Origin: Bos javanicus
Lineage: Eukaryota > Chordata > Mammalia > Artiodactyla > Bovidae
Assembly (NCBI RefSeq): GCF_032452875.1
Contig: NC_083883.1
Location: 51,396,698-51,460,697 of the forward strand
Direction of reading: 5' to 3'
Length of the DNA stretch: 64,000 bases
In this document: piece after piece, positions 20,525-32,824 of the stretch
Layout: each line of letters starts with the position of its first letter
Position numbering within the stretch: position 1 is the stretch's first letter
The notes under the pieces: generated by a model
What the model was told of the DNA's origin: nothing
The model's input: only the letters and a program-made list of their open reading frames with translations
The model's database searches: none
Position numbers and translations under genes: made by a program

Positions 20525-22387
20525 GCCCCTGATTGGCTTCAGCTTGGATCTCAAGAATGAGAAGTTTCATTGCTCCTTCCTCAAGAATTACTTAGTCACA
20601 CTCCTGAACCTCAGTCACAGCCCATGATGTGCCCCATGTTGGTCTCCCCAGCCTCCTCTTCTGCTTCACCCAGACAAGCTCCAGACACCCCAGGATGAGG
20701 AAGCCTGTTCAGGCAGCCCCACTAAAGGTCAGGAAACCAGGACCTCAGTGCTGGGTGGTTGGCCTGCTGCTGAGGCAAGCCCCCAGGAAGTGCTAACAGT
20801 CCACTTCTCCCCACTTTTTGATAATTCAGGAAATGACCCCAAGTCAGAGGTCTGGGAACTAGTCCCAGTCCTGCTCCTAAATGGCTGTGTGGCCTCAGGG
20901 AGTAACTTCTCCCGGCTTTGTTTTATTCATTTGCTGAAGGAGGGGCTGCTCAGCGATGGGTGTCCTGAGCACAAGTCCACATGGCTGATCCTGTTACAAA
21001 GAATCTCAATAGACTGTCTTCACTAAAGACAGAAGTCTAATTTATATGAGCTCAGGCTCTCCCACCTTCTCTGGAAAATAGTGTAGGTTCTCCCCATCTT
21101 TATTCATTCTTGTGATTTTTTTTTAGAGGGGAAGTAGAACTTCACACACCATGTCTGACTGTGCTGAAACTCTCCAAATCAATCAGATGAAGGGCCTCTG
21201 TCCACTTCTCGTGAGGTCTGTGCTCTTCGCCCAGATACGCGATGGTCCCATCCCTGTGTCTGGACACGGAGACCAGTCAGGCACCTGGTGTCCATGCCTG
21301 CAGACAGAAATAAACAAAAAGCCCGAATGGTCAGGCCTGTGGTCCCTGTGGGTCCAGTTAACTCACCCACACTCTCCCCTTCCTCTTATTTCACAGGTAA
21401 CACGGCAGCTTCTTGGCTGGATGATGCATGCAGAGCGCTCTGGTTACAGGCTCAGGGTGTCAGCTTCGGTCCCTCCCTCCTGTTCCGTGCAGGGAGGCGT
21501 TCTGTTCTCCCCATATGGTGCAGAGCGGGGCATCACGCACTTGGCCCTAGAAGGTATGGAAACTCTGCTTCCGTGGTTGCCCCAGGGTCACCAACTCGAC
21601 ACTTCTCTGGGTGACAAGACCATGGGTAGTGTCTAGGGAGCTGGGAGGTGTGGTTTGGGGTCTGCTTGACTCTTGAGATCCTCAGCCTGCTCCTGTTTCC
21701 ACTCTGTTTCTTTGGAGTGATGGCTTTGCTGCTTGCTCTCAACGTCTGGGAAGCCATGGCACCGAGTCCAGAGCTTTGGCAGAGAGCTGGCCTGAGTCTC
21801 TTGCAGCAGCAGGATGGGCCCCAGGAGGTAGAGGTGAATCATGGGACCCAGGAGGGGAAACTGTACTTGCTAATTTTAAAATCCCTGCTTGATACATTGG
21901 TGACGCTGTTTTATTATTTTCCTGGGAAAATGCACCAAATAGAGGAAATGGCAGTGACACAGAAAAATATTTCCGAGCTTAGAGTGTCATTATTAATCCC
22001 ATGATTTCCAGATGGAATTCATTCACTTGGAGAAGCAGAGACTACTTGGCAGAAAGGACCACATGCAAAATCCTTGCAGCAGCCTGAGATCAATGTCTAC
22101 TCAAACAAAGGATGCATGAGGAAGCTGGGTTTCATGGCTGCTTTTAGTCATCGAGGCCCTGAGGACCAATAAGTGATCAAACTTGGCCATTTAGAGAATT
22201 TTTTCTCCACAAGGTAAATAGATGTCCAAGTACAACTGCTCACATGTAACGAGGAGAAGTCAGAATTCTATTCTCCTATTTTATGTTTTTTAAAGTGGTG
22301 ATTCTTTCACCTGATGGAAAACACTAAACACAGATTAACACTACCGACAAAGGGCTGCCTGTCAAGTGAGACTCAGCTTTGGGGCCA
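20525..22387. other. Intergenic DNA with an MIR-like fragment
   Basis: Mostly unique. The exception at 20855-20945 ('ctaaatggctgtgtggcctc', 'agggagtaacttctccc') resembles the core of a MIR SINE. Frames at 21151-21636 show no recognisable domain. Confidence 0.5.
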
Positions 22388-22402
22388 GCAAGACTGAATC
22401 GA

Positions 22403-22626
22403 GGGCTTCCCGGTGGCACTAGTGGTAAAGAACCCGTCTGCCAATGCAGGTCAGACATAAGACAGGCTGGCCTGATCCCTGGGTCGGGAAGAAACCCTGG
22501 AGAAGGGCATGGCAACCCACTCCAGTATTCTTGCTGGGAGAATCCCATGGACAGAGGAGCCTGGCAGGCTACCATAGGGTCATACAGAGTTGGGCACAAC
22601 TGAAGCAGCTTAGCATGGCACCCACG
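22403..22626 (+). mobile_element. Bov-tA SINE with 15-bp TSD
   Basis: A complete unit from 'gggcttcccggtggcact' to an end near 'cagcttagcatgg'. It is flanked by the perfect repeat GCAAGACTGAATCGA at 22388-22402 and 22627-22641. Confidence 0.92.
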
Positions 22627-22924
22627 GCAAGACTGAATCGATGTGAAAGTCCTGAAGGGTCTGCTGGCAGTGTCCCAGATGGCAGGCAGCCATGCTCCCC
22701 AGACTCCCTGAGGAAGTCAACCTGGCTCCCTGAGCCCCTCTCTGCTCTGACATGGTGATCCCCTGGGTAGGATGTTGGAGAAATAAAAGCAGGAGGTTTG
22801 CTGTAATCTTTTTTACACTTGATATATAGATGCTTTGATTAAACTTCCTCAAGAAAGGCCCCAACACAGGTCGATATTTATTTAACCCAAATCTAACCAT
22901 TTAAGGAATTATTCATCTGACTCT

Positions 22925-23870
22925 GTGAAGTACTGGTCTAGATGTTTAGCCTGAATAAGATATAAAAGGTCCCTGCCTTTAGTGGCCTTGTCTTCTAGGA
23001 GGAAGAACAGGGACAATTGTGAGTAAACAAACAATCGACAAATGGTATATCAAAAAGCAGAGACATTACTTTGCCAACAGAGGTCCATTTATAGTCAAAG
23101 CTATGGTTTTTCCAGTAGTCATGTATGGATGTGAGAGTTGGACCATAAAGAAGGCTGAGTGCCGAAGAATGGATACTTTCAAATTGTGGTGCTGGAGAAG
23201 ACTCTTGAGAGTCCCTTGGACAGCCAGGAGATCAAACCAGTCAATCCTAAAGGAAATCAACCCTGAATATTCATTGGTAGGACTGATGCTGAAGCTGAAG
23301 CTCCAATACTTTGGCCACTTGATGAGAAGAGCCGACTCATTGGAAAAGACCCTGATGCTGGGAAAGATTGAGGGCAGGAGAAGAAGGGGGTGGCAGAAGA
23401 TGAGATGGTTAGATGGCATCACTGACTCAATGGACATGAGTTTGAGCAAGCTCTGGGAGATAGTGAAGGACAGGGAAGCCTGGCATGCTGCTGTCCATGG
23501 GGTCCCAAAGAGTTGGACATGACTTAGTGATTGAACAGTAACAACAAAACAGACAAAAGAGATCATTTCAAGTACAATGCATGCTGGGAAGGAATCTCAG
23601 AAAGATAAAAATAATGAGGAGAACGATAAAAATAATGAGGAGGGTGGGCAGTCCAGACAGGGAGGACCATCCTGAGGGGTAACATCTGAGCTGAGGCTTG
23701 GATTCTATTCTGTCCCTTCTGGAGGAAAAGGCAGCCCCATCCAGAGCCAGATAAGTGTTCTGGGCAGAGAATGGAACATGAAAAAGCCCTGAGGCAGGAG
23801 CAAGGCCAGGCCAGTGGGTCTGGGAGGGAGGGAGTAATGGTTGTAGAGCAAGGTAGGCAGAAGCCAGGTC
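22925..23870 (+). mobile_element. L2-like ancient LINE, split by BovB
   Basis: 'aaaggtccctgcctttagtgg' before the BovB, and 'taacatctgagctgaggctt' and 'aagccctgaggcaggagcaa' after it, are in the order expected of the L2 3' region. The assignment is by recall. Confidence 0.5.
23046..23550 (+). mobile_element. BovB 3' portion
   Basis: Starts in the RT C-terminal region ('aaaagcagagacattactttg') and runs to the terminal 'gagttggacatgacttagtga'. One open frame (23019-23522) persists through most of it, but only the C-terminal tail of the BovB protein is present, so it is not a working gene. Confidence 0.88.
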
Positions 23871-23945
23871 ATGCGTGGTCCAGTAGATGCAGACGGTTGT
23901 CTAGGTTTGTTTTATTTTTAGTCAGCTTTATTGAAATAGAGTTTA

Positions 23946-24090
23946 CAGGGACTTCCCTGGTGGTCCAGTGGCTAAGACTCTGCACTCACAATGCAAGGGG
24001 CCCTGGTTTCATCCCTGGCCAGGGAACTAGATCCCACATGCTGCAACTAAGACTTGGCACAGATAAATAAATAAAATTTTTTTTAATTCC
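23946..24090 (+). mobile_element. CHR-type SINE
   Basis: Head 'gggacttccctggtggtcc' and tail 'gataaataaataaaat'. It is complete. Confidence 0.85.
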
Positions 24091-24105
24091 TTTTTTAGAT
24101 TTTTT

Positions 24106-24201
24106 TTGATGTGGACCATTTTTTAAGCCTTCACTGAGTTTATTACAATACTGCTTCTGTTTTATGTTTTGGCTTTTTGGCAGCAGGCATGTGGGACACA
24201 T
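24106..24201 (-). mobile_element. CHR-type SINE fragment
   Basis: 'tgttttatgttttggcttttt' followed by 'ggcatgtgggacaca' is the reversed distal part of a CHR SINE, joined directly to BovB sequence. Confidence 0.5.
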
Positions 24202-24851
24202 GTGGTGACAACATACAGCCTTGACGTACCCCTTTCCAGATTTGGAACCAGTCTGTTGTTCCATGTCCAGTTCTAACTGTTGCTTCTTGACCTACATACA
24301 GATTTCTCATGAGGCATGGTGGTCTAGTATTCCCATCTCTTTCAGAAGTTTCCACAGTTTGTTGTAATCTACACAGTCAAAGGCTTTGGCATAGTCAATA
24401 AAGCAGAAGTAGATATTTTTCTGGAACTCTCTTGCTTTTTTGATGATCCAACCAATGTTGGCAATTTGATCTCTTGTTCCTCTGCCTTTTCCAAAACCAG
24501 CTTGAACATCTGGAATTTCACAGTTCAGGTACTGATGAAGCCTGGCTTGGAGAATTTTGAGCATTACTTTATAACGTGTGAGATGAGTGCAATTTTGCAG
24601 TAGTTTGAACATTCTTTGGCATTGCTTTTCTTTGGGATTGGAATGAAAACTGCCCTTTTCCAGTCCTGTGGCCACTGCTGAGTTTTCCAAATTTGCTAAC
24701 ATACTGAGTGCAGCACTTTCATAGCATCATCTTTCAGGATTCAAAATAGCTCAACTGGAATTCTTTCACAGCATTGTCTTTCAGGATTCAAAATAGCTCA
24801 ACTGGAATTACATCACCTCCACTAGCTTTGTTCATGCTGCTTCCTAAGGCC
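24202..24851 (-). mobile_element. Outer BovB, RT part (3' side of nest)
   Basis: On the minus strand it encodes RT motifs such as the YAKAFDCVD segment with frameshifts. It is broken at 24851 by an LTR and continues at 28909, where the BovB sequence picks up at the next base. Confidence 0.85.
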
Positions 24852-25240
24852 TGCCAGAGTCCAGCTCCATCAGCCAGGGAATCAGCCTGAAGGGATGAGC
24901 CGTGTCGGCTAAGAATGATGTAGCCTCTGACTCGAGGTATGGGACTACATGTTTATTTCAAGCATCAGGTCTTCTTTTATACTTTGACAAAAGCATTAGA
25001 CAGCGGTTTTATATTTTCAGTTCCCCCTCACCCAGATTTATTGTCTCATTGTTGGCCTTCAAGCAGAGTTCCTGCTTCAGGGATTCTCTCAGAATCCTGT
25101 TTACTTGTGATTACATTGTAACTCATGCTTATGTCTGGGCCACATACCACATTCCCCAGTTTATTTCTTATCTTTCTAAATCCTGCTTGCCCCTAGTATC
25201 CTAAGCTCACTATCTCCTAAAAAGGCTTCTAACTATTCTT

Positions 25241-28200
25241 CAGATCAGATCAGATCAGATCAGTCACTCAGTCGTGTCTGACCCATGAATCGTAGCACGC
25301 CAGGCCTCCCTGTCCATCACCAGCTCCCAGAGTTCACTGAGACTCACGTCCATCAAGTCAGTGATGCCATCCAGCCATCTCATCCTCTGTCGTCCCTTTC
25401 TCCTCTTGCCCCCAATCCCTCCCAGCATCAGAGTCTTTTCCAGTGAGTCAACTCTTCCCATGAGGTGGCCAAAGTGTTGGAGTTTCAGCTTCAGCATCAT
25501 TCCTTCCAAAGAAATTCCAGGGCTGATCTCCTTCAGAATGGACTGGTTGGATCTCCTTGCAGTCCAAGGGACTCTCAAGAGTCTTCTCCAACACCACAGT
25601 TCAAAAGCATCAATTCTTCAGTGCTCAGCCTTCTTCACAGTCCAACTCTTACATCCATACATGACCACAGGAAAAACCATAGCCTTGACTAGACGAACCT
25701 TTGTTGGCAAAGTAATGTCTCTACTTTTGAATATGCTGTCTAGGTTGGTCATAACTTTCCTTCCAAGGAGTAAGCGTCTTTTAATTTCATGGCTGCAGTC
25801 ACCATCTGCAGTGATTTTGGAGCCCAAAAAAATAAAGTCTGACACTGTTTGCCCTGTTTCCCCATCTATTTCCCATGAAGTGATGGGACCGGATGTCATG
25901 ATCTTCATTTTCTGAATGTTGAGCTTTAAGCCAACTTTTTCACTCTCCACTTTCACTTTCATCAAGAGGCTTTTGAGTTCCTCTTCACTTTCTGCCATAA
26001 GGATGGTGTCATCTGCATATCTGAGGTTATTGATATTTCTTCCGGCAATCTTGATTCCAGCTTGTGTTTCTTCCAGTCCAGCATTTCTCATCATGTACTC
26101 TGCATATAAGTTAAATAAACAGGGTGACAATATACAGCCTTGACATACTCCTTTTCCTATTTGGAACCAGTCTGTTGTTCCATGTCCAATTCTAACTGTT
26201 GCTTCCTGACCTGCATACAAATTTTTCAAGAGGCAGATCAGGTGGTCTGGTATTCCCATTTTGCAGAATTTTCCACAGTTTATTGTGATCCACACAGTCA
26301 AAAGCGTTGGCATAGTCAATAAAGCAGAAATAGATGCTTTTCTGCAACTCTCTTGCTTTTTCCATGATCCAGCAGATGTTGGCAATTTGATCACTGGTTC
26401 CTCTGCCTTTTCTAAAACCAGCTTGAACATCAGGAAGTTCACAGTTCACATATTGCTGAAGCCTGGCTTAGAGAATTTTGAGCATTACTTTACTAGCGTG
26501 TGAGATGAGTGCAATTGTGCAGTAGTTTGAGCATTCTTTGGCATTGCCTTTCTTTGGGATTGGAATGAAAACTGACCTTTTCTAGTCCTGTGGCCACTGC
26601 TGAGTTTTCCAAATTTGCTGGCATATTGAGTGCAGCACTTTCACAGCATCATCTTTCAGGATTTGGAATAGCTCAACTGGAATTCCATCACCTCCACTAG
26701 CTTTGTTCGTAGTGACGCTTTCTAAGGCCCACTTGACTTCACATTCCAGGATGTCTGGCTCTAGGTCAGTGATCACATCATCGTGATTATCTGGGTCGTG
26801 AAGATCTTTTTTGTACAGTTCTTCTGTGTATTCTTGCCATCTCTTCTTAATATCTTCTGCTTCTGTTAGGTCCACACCATTTCTGTCCTTTATCGAGCCC
26901 ATCTTTGTATGAAATGTTCCTTTGGTATCTCTGATTTTCTTGAAGATCTCTCTAGTCTTTCCCATTCTGTTGTTTTCCTCTATTTCTCTGCATTGATCAC
27001 TGAGGAAGGCTTTTTTATCTCTTCTTGCTATTCTTTGGAACTCTGCATTCAGATGCTTATGTCTTTCCTTTTCTCCTTTGCTTTTCGCTTCTTTTCTTTT
27101 CACAGCTATTTGTAAGGCCTCCCCAGACAGCCATTTTGCTTTTTTGCATTTCTTTTCCATGGGGATGGTCTTGATCCCTGTCTCCTGTACAATGTCACAA
27201 ACTTCCATCCATAGTTCATCAGGCACTCTGTCTATCAGATCTAGGCCCTTAAATCTATTTCTCACTTCCACTGTATAATCATAAGGGATTTGATTTAGGT
27301 CATACCTGAATGGTCTAGTGGTTTTCTCCACTTTCTTCAATTTCAGTCTGAATTTGGCAATAAGGAGTTCATGGTCTGAGCCACAGTCAGTTCCTGGTCT
27401 TGTTTTTGCTGACTGTATAGAGCTTCTCCATCTTTGGCTGCAAAGAATATAATCAGTCTGATTTTGGTGTTGACCATCTGGTGATGTCCATGTATAGAGT
27501 CTTCTCTTGTGTTGTTGGAAGAGGGTGTTTGCTATGACCAGTGCATTTTCTTGGCAAAACTCTATTAGTCTTTGCCCTGCTTCATTCCATATTCCAAAGC
27601 TAAATTTGCCTGATACTCCACGTGTTTCTTGACTTCCTACTTTTGCATTCCAGTCCCCTATAATGAAAAGGACATCTTTTTTGGGTGTTAGTTCTAAAAG
27701 GTCTTGTAGGTCTTCATAGAACCGTTCAACTTCAGCTTCTTGAGCATTACTGGTTGGGGTATAGACTTGGATTACTGTAATATTGAATGGTTTGCCTTGG
27801 AAATGAACAGAGATCATTCTGTTGTTTTTGAGATTGCATCCAAGTACTGCATTTCGGACTCTTTTGTTGACCATGATGGCCACTCCATTTCTTTTGAGGG
27901 ATTCCTGCCCGCAGTAGTAGATACAATGGTCATCTGAGTTAAATTCACCCATTCCAGTCCATTTCAGTTCGCTGATTCCTAGAATGTCGACATTCACTCT
28001 TGCCATCCCTTGTTTGACCACTTCCAATTTGCCTTGATTCATGGACCTGACATTCCAGGTTCCTATGCAATATTGCTCTTTACAGCATCGGACCTTGCTT
28101 CTATCACCAGTCACATCCACAGCTGGGTATTCTTTTTGCCTTGGCTCCATCCCTTCAGTCTTTCTGGAGTTATTTCTCCACTGATCTCCAGTAGCATATT

Positions 28201-28487
28201 GGGCACCTACTGACCTGGGGAGTTCCTCTTTCAGTATCCTATCATTTTGCCTTTTCATACTGTTCATGGGGTTCTCAAGGCAAGAATACTGAAGTGGTTT
28301 GCCATTCCCTTCTCCAGTGGACCACATTCTGTCAGATCTCTCCACCATGACCTGCCCATCTTGGGTTGCCCCACGGGCATGGCTTAGTTTCATTGAGTTA
28401 GACAAGGCTGTGGTCCTAGTGTGATTAGATTGACTAGTTTTCTGTGAATATGGTTTCAGTGTGTTTGCCCTCTGATGCCCTCTTAAC
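25241..28487 (-). mobile_element. Nearly complete BovB LINE with 11-bp TSD
   Basis: A 3247-bp insertion in the LTR, flanked by TAACTATTCTT at 25230-25240 and 28488-28498. A 607-codon frame (28405 to 26582) holds an apurinic-type endonuclease (IGTWNVRSMN, FIIGDWNAKVG, GSDHELL) and the start of the reverse transcriptase. The frame then meets a TAG where other copies have TGG, later a TAA, and a small deletion near 26265. RT sequence with the YADD catalytic motif follows in another frame (25618-26442). The element is therefore inactive. Its 3' end carries (AGATC)n at 25242-25262. Confidence 0.93.
26582..28405 (-). pseudogene. BovB endonuclease/RT open frame, truncated by stop
   Basis: 607 codons. 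The endonuclease domain occupies roughly residues 113-350; a basic linker and the RT fingers region follow to the premature TAG after WPQD. The catalytic YADD motif lies downstream in a different frame, so no complete protein is encoded. Intact length of the first domain suggests a fairly young copy. Confidence 0.85.
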
Positions 28488-28908
28488 TAACTATTCTTAA
28501 TTAACTATTCTTAATTATTCCTAAAACCTAAACTCAGCAAACTTCCTTTGCCATAAATACTTCCCTCCCAAACAGGTCTCAGGTAACAATCCTTCCCATG
28601 GCCTCAAGCTGAGGCCTACGTGCTCATCCTGGGACATTCTTTGTGAAAATCCTTGAACAAATGTCAATGGTTACTTTATAGATTATTTTCTGGGCACAAC
28701 TGCAGAAGGCTTTGTGCTTTCTCATGCTTCTCTCAAGAACAATAAACACCTTAACATTCTTTCCAGCCAACTCAACCAAAGAAAGGAAAGAACAAGTCAG
28801 AATCACAAAACCTAACTCCTTCATCCCAGGACCGTGCCTGTGGAATGAGGGGAGGGGGTTGGGGCCATGCCTCCTTTTTGTCAGTAATGCCTAACTCGGC
28901 TCCCGACA

Positions 28909-29340
28909 TCGGCCCACTTGACTTCGCATTCCAGGATGTCTGGCTCTAGGTGAGTGATCACACCATCGTGGTTATCTGGGTCATGAAGATCTTTTTTGTA
29001 TAGTTCTTCTTGTGTTCTTGCCACGTCTTCTTAATATCTTCCACTTCTGTTAGGTCCATACCATTTCTGTCCTTTATTGTGCCCATCTTTGCATGAAATG
29101 TTCCCTTGGTATCTCTAATTTTCTTGCAGAGATCTCTAGTCTTTCCCATTCTATTGTTTTCCTCTATTTCTTTGCATTGATCACTGAGGAAGGCTTTCTA
29201 TCTCTCCTTGCTATTCTTTAGAACTCTGCATTCAGATGCTTGTATCTTTCCTTTTCTCCTTTGCCTTTAGCTTCTCTTCTCAGCTATTTGTCAGGCCTCC
29301 TCAAACCATTTTGCCCTTTTGCATTTTCTTTTTCAGTCCC
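28909..29340 (-). mobile_element. Outer BovB, 5' side continuation
   Basis: Continues the BovB copy interrupted at 24851 (linker region of the protein, with frame damage) and fades near 29340 into an A/T-rich stretch. Confidence 0.8.
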
Positions 29341-29404
29341 TTTTTTGCAAAAAAAAGAAGTTTTGCATTTCTTTTTCAATCCCTGCTCAGGGAATTAAGA
29401 TCCC

Positions 29405-29612
29405 ATAACATGCATGTGTTAGTCGCTCAGTTGTGTCCAACTTTTTGCAGCCCCACAGACTGTAACCTGCCAGGGTCCTCTGTCCGTGGGACTTTCCAGG
29501 CAAGAATACTGGAGTGGGTTGCCATTTCCTTCTCCAGGGGATCTTCCCAACCCAAGGATCAAACCCACATCTCTTGCATCTCCTGCATTGGCAGGTGGAT
29601 TATTTATCACTA
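29405..29612 (-). mobile_element. Bov-tA SINE
   Basis: Reversed Bov-A end ('agtcgctcagttgtgtccaa') to reversed tRNA head near 29605. Confidence 0.85.
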
Positions 29613-29880
29613 GGAGAAGGCAATGGCACCCCACTCCAGTACTCTTGCCTGGAAAATCCCGTGGATGGAGGAGCCTGGAGAGCTGCAGTCCATGGGGTCA
29701 CTGAGGGTCAGACATGACTGAGTGACTTCATTTTCACTTTTCACTTTCATGCATTGGAGAAGGAAATGGCAACCCACTCCAGTGTTCTTGCCTGGAGAGT
29801 CCCAGGGATGGAGGAGCCTGGTGGGCTGCCGTCTATGGAGTCGCACAGAGTCAGACATGACTGAAGTGACTTAGTTTAGC
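29613..29880 (+). mobile_element. BOV-A2 SINE (dimer)
   Basis: Two Bov-A monomers starting at 'ggagaaggcaatggcacccc' and ending 'gaagtgacttagtttagca'. It directly abuts a minus-strand Bov-tA, forming an inverted pair. Confidence 0.9.
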
Positions 29881-29889
29881 ACCAGATAT

Positions 29890-30600
29890 GGCAAAAAAAA
29901 AAAGTAAAATATACAAAACCTAAAACTACCCCTGTACCCACTTTTAAGTGTACAGTTCAGCAGCAGGAAGTGCGTTCACTTTGTGGTGCAGCCATCACCA
30001 CAGTCTGCCTCCAGAACCTTTTCATCTTTTCAGACTGAAACTCTGTCACCACTAAACACTTACCCCAGACTTCACCACCCTAACCCCATTCCTGACAACC
30101 ACAGTCTTCTCTCTGTCTCTATAAACTTGACTGTGTATCTCATATAAGTGAAAACAAATAATACTTGTTCTTTTGTGACTGCCATGTTTCCCTCAGCATC
30201 ACATCTTGGAGGTATATCCGTCTTGTAGCAGGTGTCAGAATTTCATTCTTTTCAAAGTCTCAGTAACATTCCACCATATCTATCACATTTCCTTTGTCTA
30301 GCCATCCATTGATGGACATTTGGGTTGTTTCCAGCTTCTGGCTATTGTGATATGTGTAGTGCTTTTGTGAACATAAGTGTATAAATATTTGTCCAAGTGT
30401 TTAACTTTAATTCAGTTAAATAGCCACATGTGTCCAGTGGGTACCATATTGAATAGTTCTAGACATTTTTAGTGGACAAAGCTAAGAAATATATTTTTTA
30501 AATTATATTAATTCATACTAATATTTCATATCCAATTCCAGCATCATAGGTTTTTCCATTTATTTTATATTTATACCTGTTCTGTCAAGTGAAAAATAAT
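29890..30600 (-). mobile_element. Old L1 3' region
   Basis: 'ttttaagtgtacagttcag', 'gtgcagccatcaccaca' and 'gccatccattgatggacatt' occur in the reversed order of an old L1 3' region. Confidence 0.7.
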
Positions 30601-30618
30601 GGTTCATAATATTACTAT

Positions 30619-31283
30619 CATGGCATCCGGTCCCATCACTTCATGGGAAATACATGGGGAAACAGGGAAAACAGTGTCAGACTTTATTTTTTGGGCTCCA
30701 AAATCACTGCAGATGGTGACTGCAGCCATGAAATTAAAAGACGCTTACTCCTTGGAAGGAAAGTTATGACCAACCTAGATAGCATATTGAAAAGCAGAGA
30801 CATTACTTTGCCAACAAAGGTTCGTCTAGTCAAGGCTATGGTTTTTCCTGTGGTCATGTATGGATGTGAGAGTTGGACTGTGAAGAAGGCTGAGCACTGA
30901 AGAATTGATGCTTTTGAACTGTGGTGTTGGAGAAGACTCTTGAGAGTCCCTTGGACTGCAAGGAGATCCAACCAGTCCGTTCTGAAGGAGATCAGCCCTG
31001 GGATTTCTTTGGAAGGAATGATGCTGAAGCTGAAACTCCAACACTTTGGCCACCTCATGGGAAGAGTTGACTCACTGGAAAAGACTCTGATGCTGGGAGG
31101 GATTGGGGGCAAGAGGGGAAAGGGACGACAGAGGATGAGATGGCTGGATGGCATCACTGATTCAATGGACATGAGTCTGAGTGAACTCTGGGGGTTGGTG
31201 ATGGACAGGGAGGCCTGGTGTGCTGTGATTCATGGGGTCACAAAGAGTCAGACACGACTGAGCGACTGAACTGAACTGAACTG
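30619..31283 (+). mobile_element. BovB, 5'-truncated, perfect 11-bp TSD
   Basis: 665 bp from the RT C-terminal region to the (CTGAA)n 3' tail. AATATTACTAT flanks it at 30608-30618 and 31284-31294. The clean duplication and low damage suggest a young insertion. Confidence 0.93.
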
Positions 31284-31426
31284 AATATTACTATGCTACT
31301 TATTTGTTTTACTCCACTTTATATAGTTACAGAATAACAGCATCAATATTATTACAAAGACCAGGATCACTGGAGACAATTTAAGATTTCTTTGCAACTC
31401 TTTTTGTCTTTAGTATACAGTCTATT

Positions 31427-31567
31427 GCTGCTAAGTCACTTCAGTGGTGTCTGACTCTGTGCAACCCCATAGACGGCAGCCCACCAGGCTCCCCTGTCCC
31501 TGGGATTCTCCAGGCAAGAACACTGGAGTGGGTTGCCATTTTCTTCTCTAATCCATTGCCTTCTCCG
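31427..31567 (-). mobile_element. Bov-A monomer SINE with 12-bp TSD
   Basis: ATACAGTCTATT at 31415-31426 and 31568-31579 flanks a single Bov-A-type unit. Confidence 0.9.
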
Positions 31568-31579
31568 ATACAGTCTATT

Positions 31580-32824
31580 AGATATGTACAATAAGATTGT
31601 TGGGTTTTAAAGTCACCTGAAATTATCCTTTTCTGTTGGTTAAGCCACCAAGCTGACATATAGTTAGTTTCTTCTTTTTACATCTATTTGTTTGCAAATC
31701 TTGGGAGGTTTTTTTCTCTGTTATATTTTGGGTTTTGTAATTACACAGTTCCAAGTCAAATGTATGAGCACATTTAGAGAAACGTAGTTTCTACTGCTGA
31801 CCCTCCTGTGCCTGGTTGGCAACCATTGTAATGTTACCTTATAATGTAAAAAAATAAGGGAGTACATTCTTAGTGGCCCTGCCCCTTCTCGGATAAAATA
31901 CTCTCTCAGCTGTTCTGCATCTTAGTGTTTTCCCGTTAACCATGTGTTCTGCCCACAGGTCACTCTGGGGCAGAACACAGAAATGGTCCTTGTACCTTTC
32001 CCAGCCTTTGGCCGTGCAGCTGGACCTCAACCAGCTCCTACTGGTGGACACAGGGGCTGTTTTCAGCCTTTTGTTGTCCTTCTGTTCTTTAGTAGAAAGT
32101 ATATTAATCATTGATATGGACAGGCTCAGAGAAGCAAAGCTGAAAAGGAAAAACCCCATAATTTGGGTGAGGTGGGAACGAGAACAGTTTTTCTTAGAAC
32201 ACCTGTTCTGGGCTGTTCTGCTGAGTCAGTTCTGTTCCTCAATCCAGGAGGGAAGAGGTCTGGGCAGCACTGCAGGGGAGGACTACAGAGGTGACCGCTA
32301 TCCCGATGAAGTTCACAGTCCTAAGAGATGCTGCACTTTTAGCCAGGCTGCTAGCTCTGATGGATCTTGACATCCCAGGATGAAACTACAGGACTTCCTG
32401 GGTCCCACTGTGACATCAGGAGCCGCTGGACAAAGCCAGTGACTGACCAGCAGGGCCAGCAGCCTTGCAAGGCGCAGGTGCGCTGGAAGTTACTGGGCTC
32501 TGCAAGGGCAGGGAATACACCGATCAGCCGAGGGTCCAGGGCCTAGCACCAACTGCACTGGCTAGAGGGATCCTTCTGTTGAGGCAGTCCAAGTGCATGT
32601 TGGAAAAGAATTTCCAGACACAGAACCTTTCAGAAGGGAGTCAGTTTATTAAGAACAAAGAGCAGAGATAATGTGGGCACTGCGTGTGGACCTCCTGACA
32701 AACGAGGGAAAACGGACAGTTTTCTTGGATTAATAACCAATTTTAATAGCCTCAAGACAAAATTCCTGCTGGATGGTTGGCTTTAGGTGATTAGTTGGGG
32801 CTCTATAGAGTGCTTACTAGAATG
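31580..32824. other. Intergenic DNA, uncertain old repeats
   Basis: AT-rich, L1-like sequence near 31600-31850, then unique sequence. 32570-32800 resembles a minus-strand LTR by its TTTATT (AATAAA reversed) at 32647, but the termini are not clear. No gene recognised. Confidence 0.4.

Larger units (their letters stand above)
24852..28908 (-). mobile_element. Solo LTR of a ruminant ERV2-type endogenous retrovirus, carrying a nested BovB
   Basis: Read on the minus strand, the LTR starts TGTCGGGAGCCG at 28908 and ends in CA at 24852, with AATAAA near 24951-24956 about 100 bp before the end. The LTR sequence is 24852-25240 and 28488-28908. Flanks AAGGCC (24846-24851) and TCGGCC (28909-28914) fit a 6-bp duplication with two changes. 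No internal viral genes remain. The family is recalled as BTLTR1-like. Confidence 0.75.

Noticed and set aside
25242..25262. Start of a CRISPR-like or satellite array
   Set aside because: It is a short pentamer run at the 3' end of a BovB insertion.
24852..28908. Provirus with internal viral genes
   Set aside because: Between the LTR parts lies only BovB sequence. No gag, pol or env similarity was seen, so it is a solo LTR.
31942..32370. 142-codon plus-strand frame
   Set aside because: No domain, repeat-like surroundings and no splice pattern; most likely chance.
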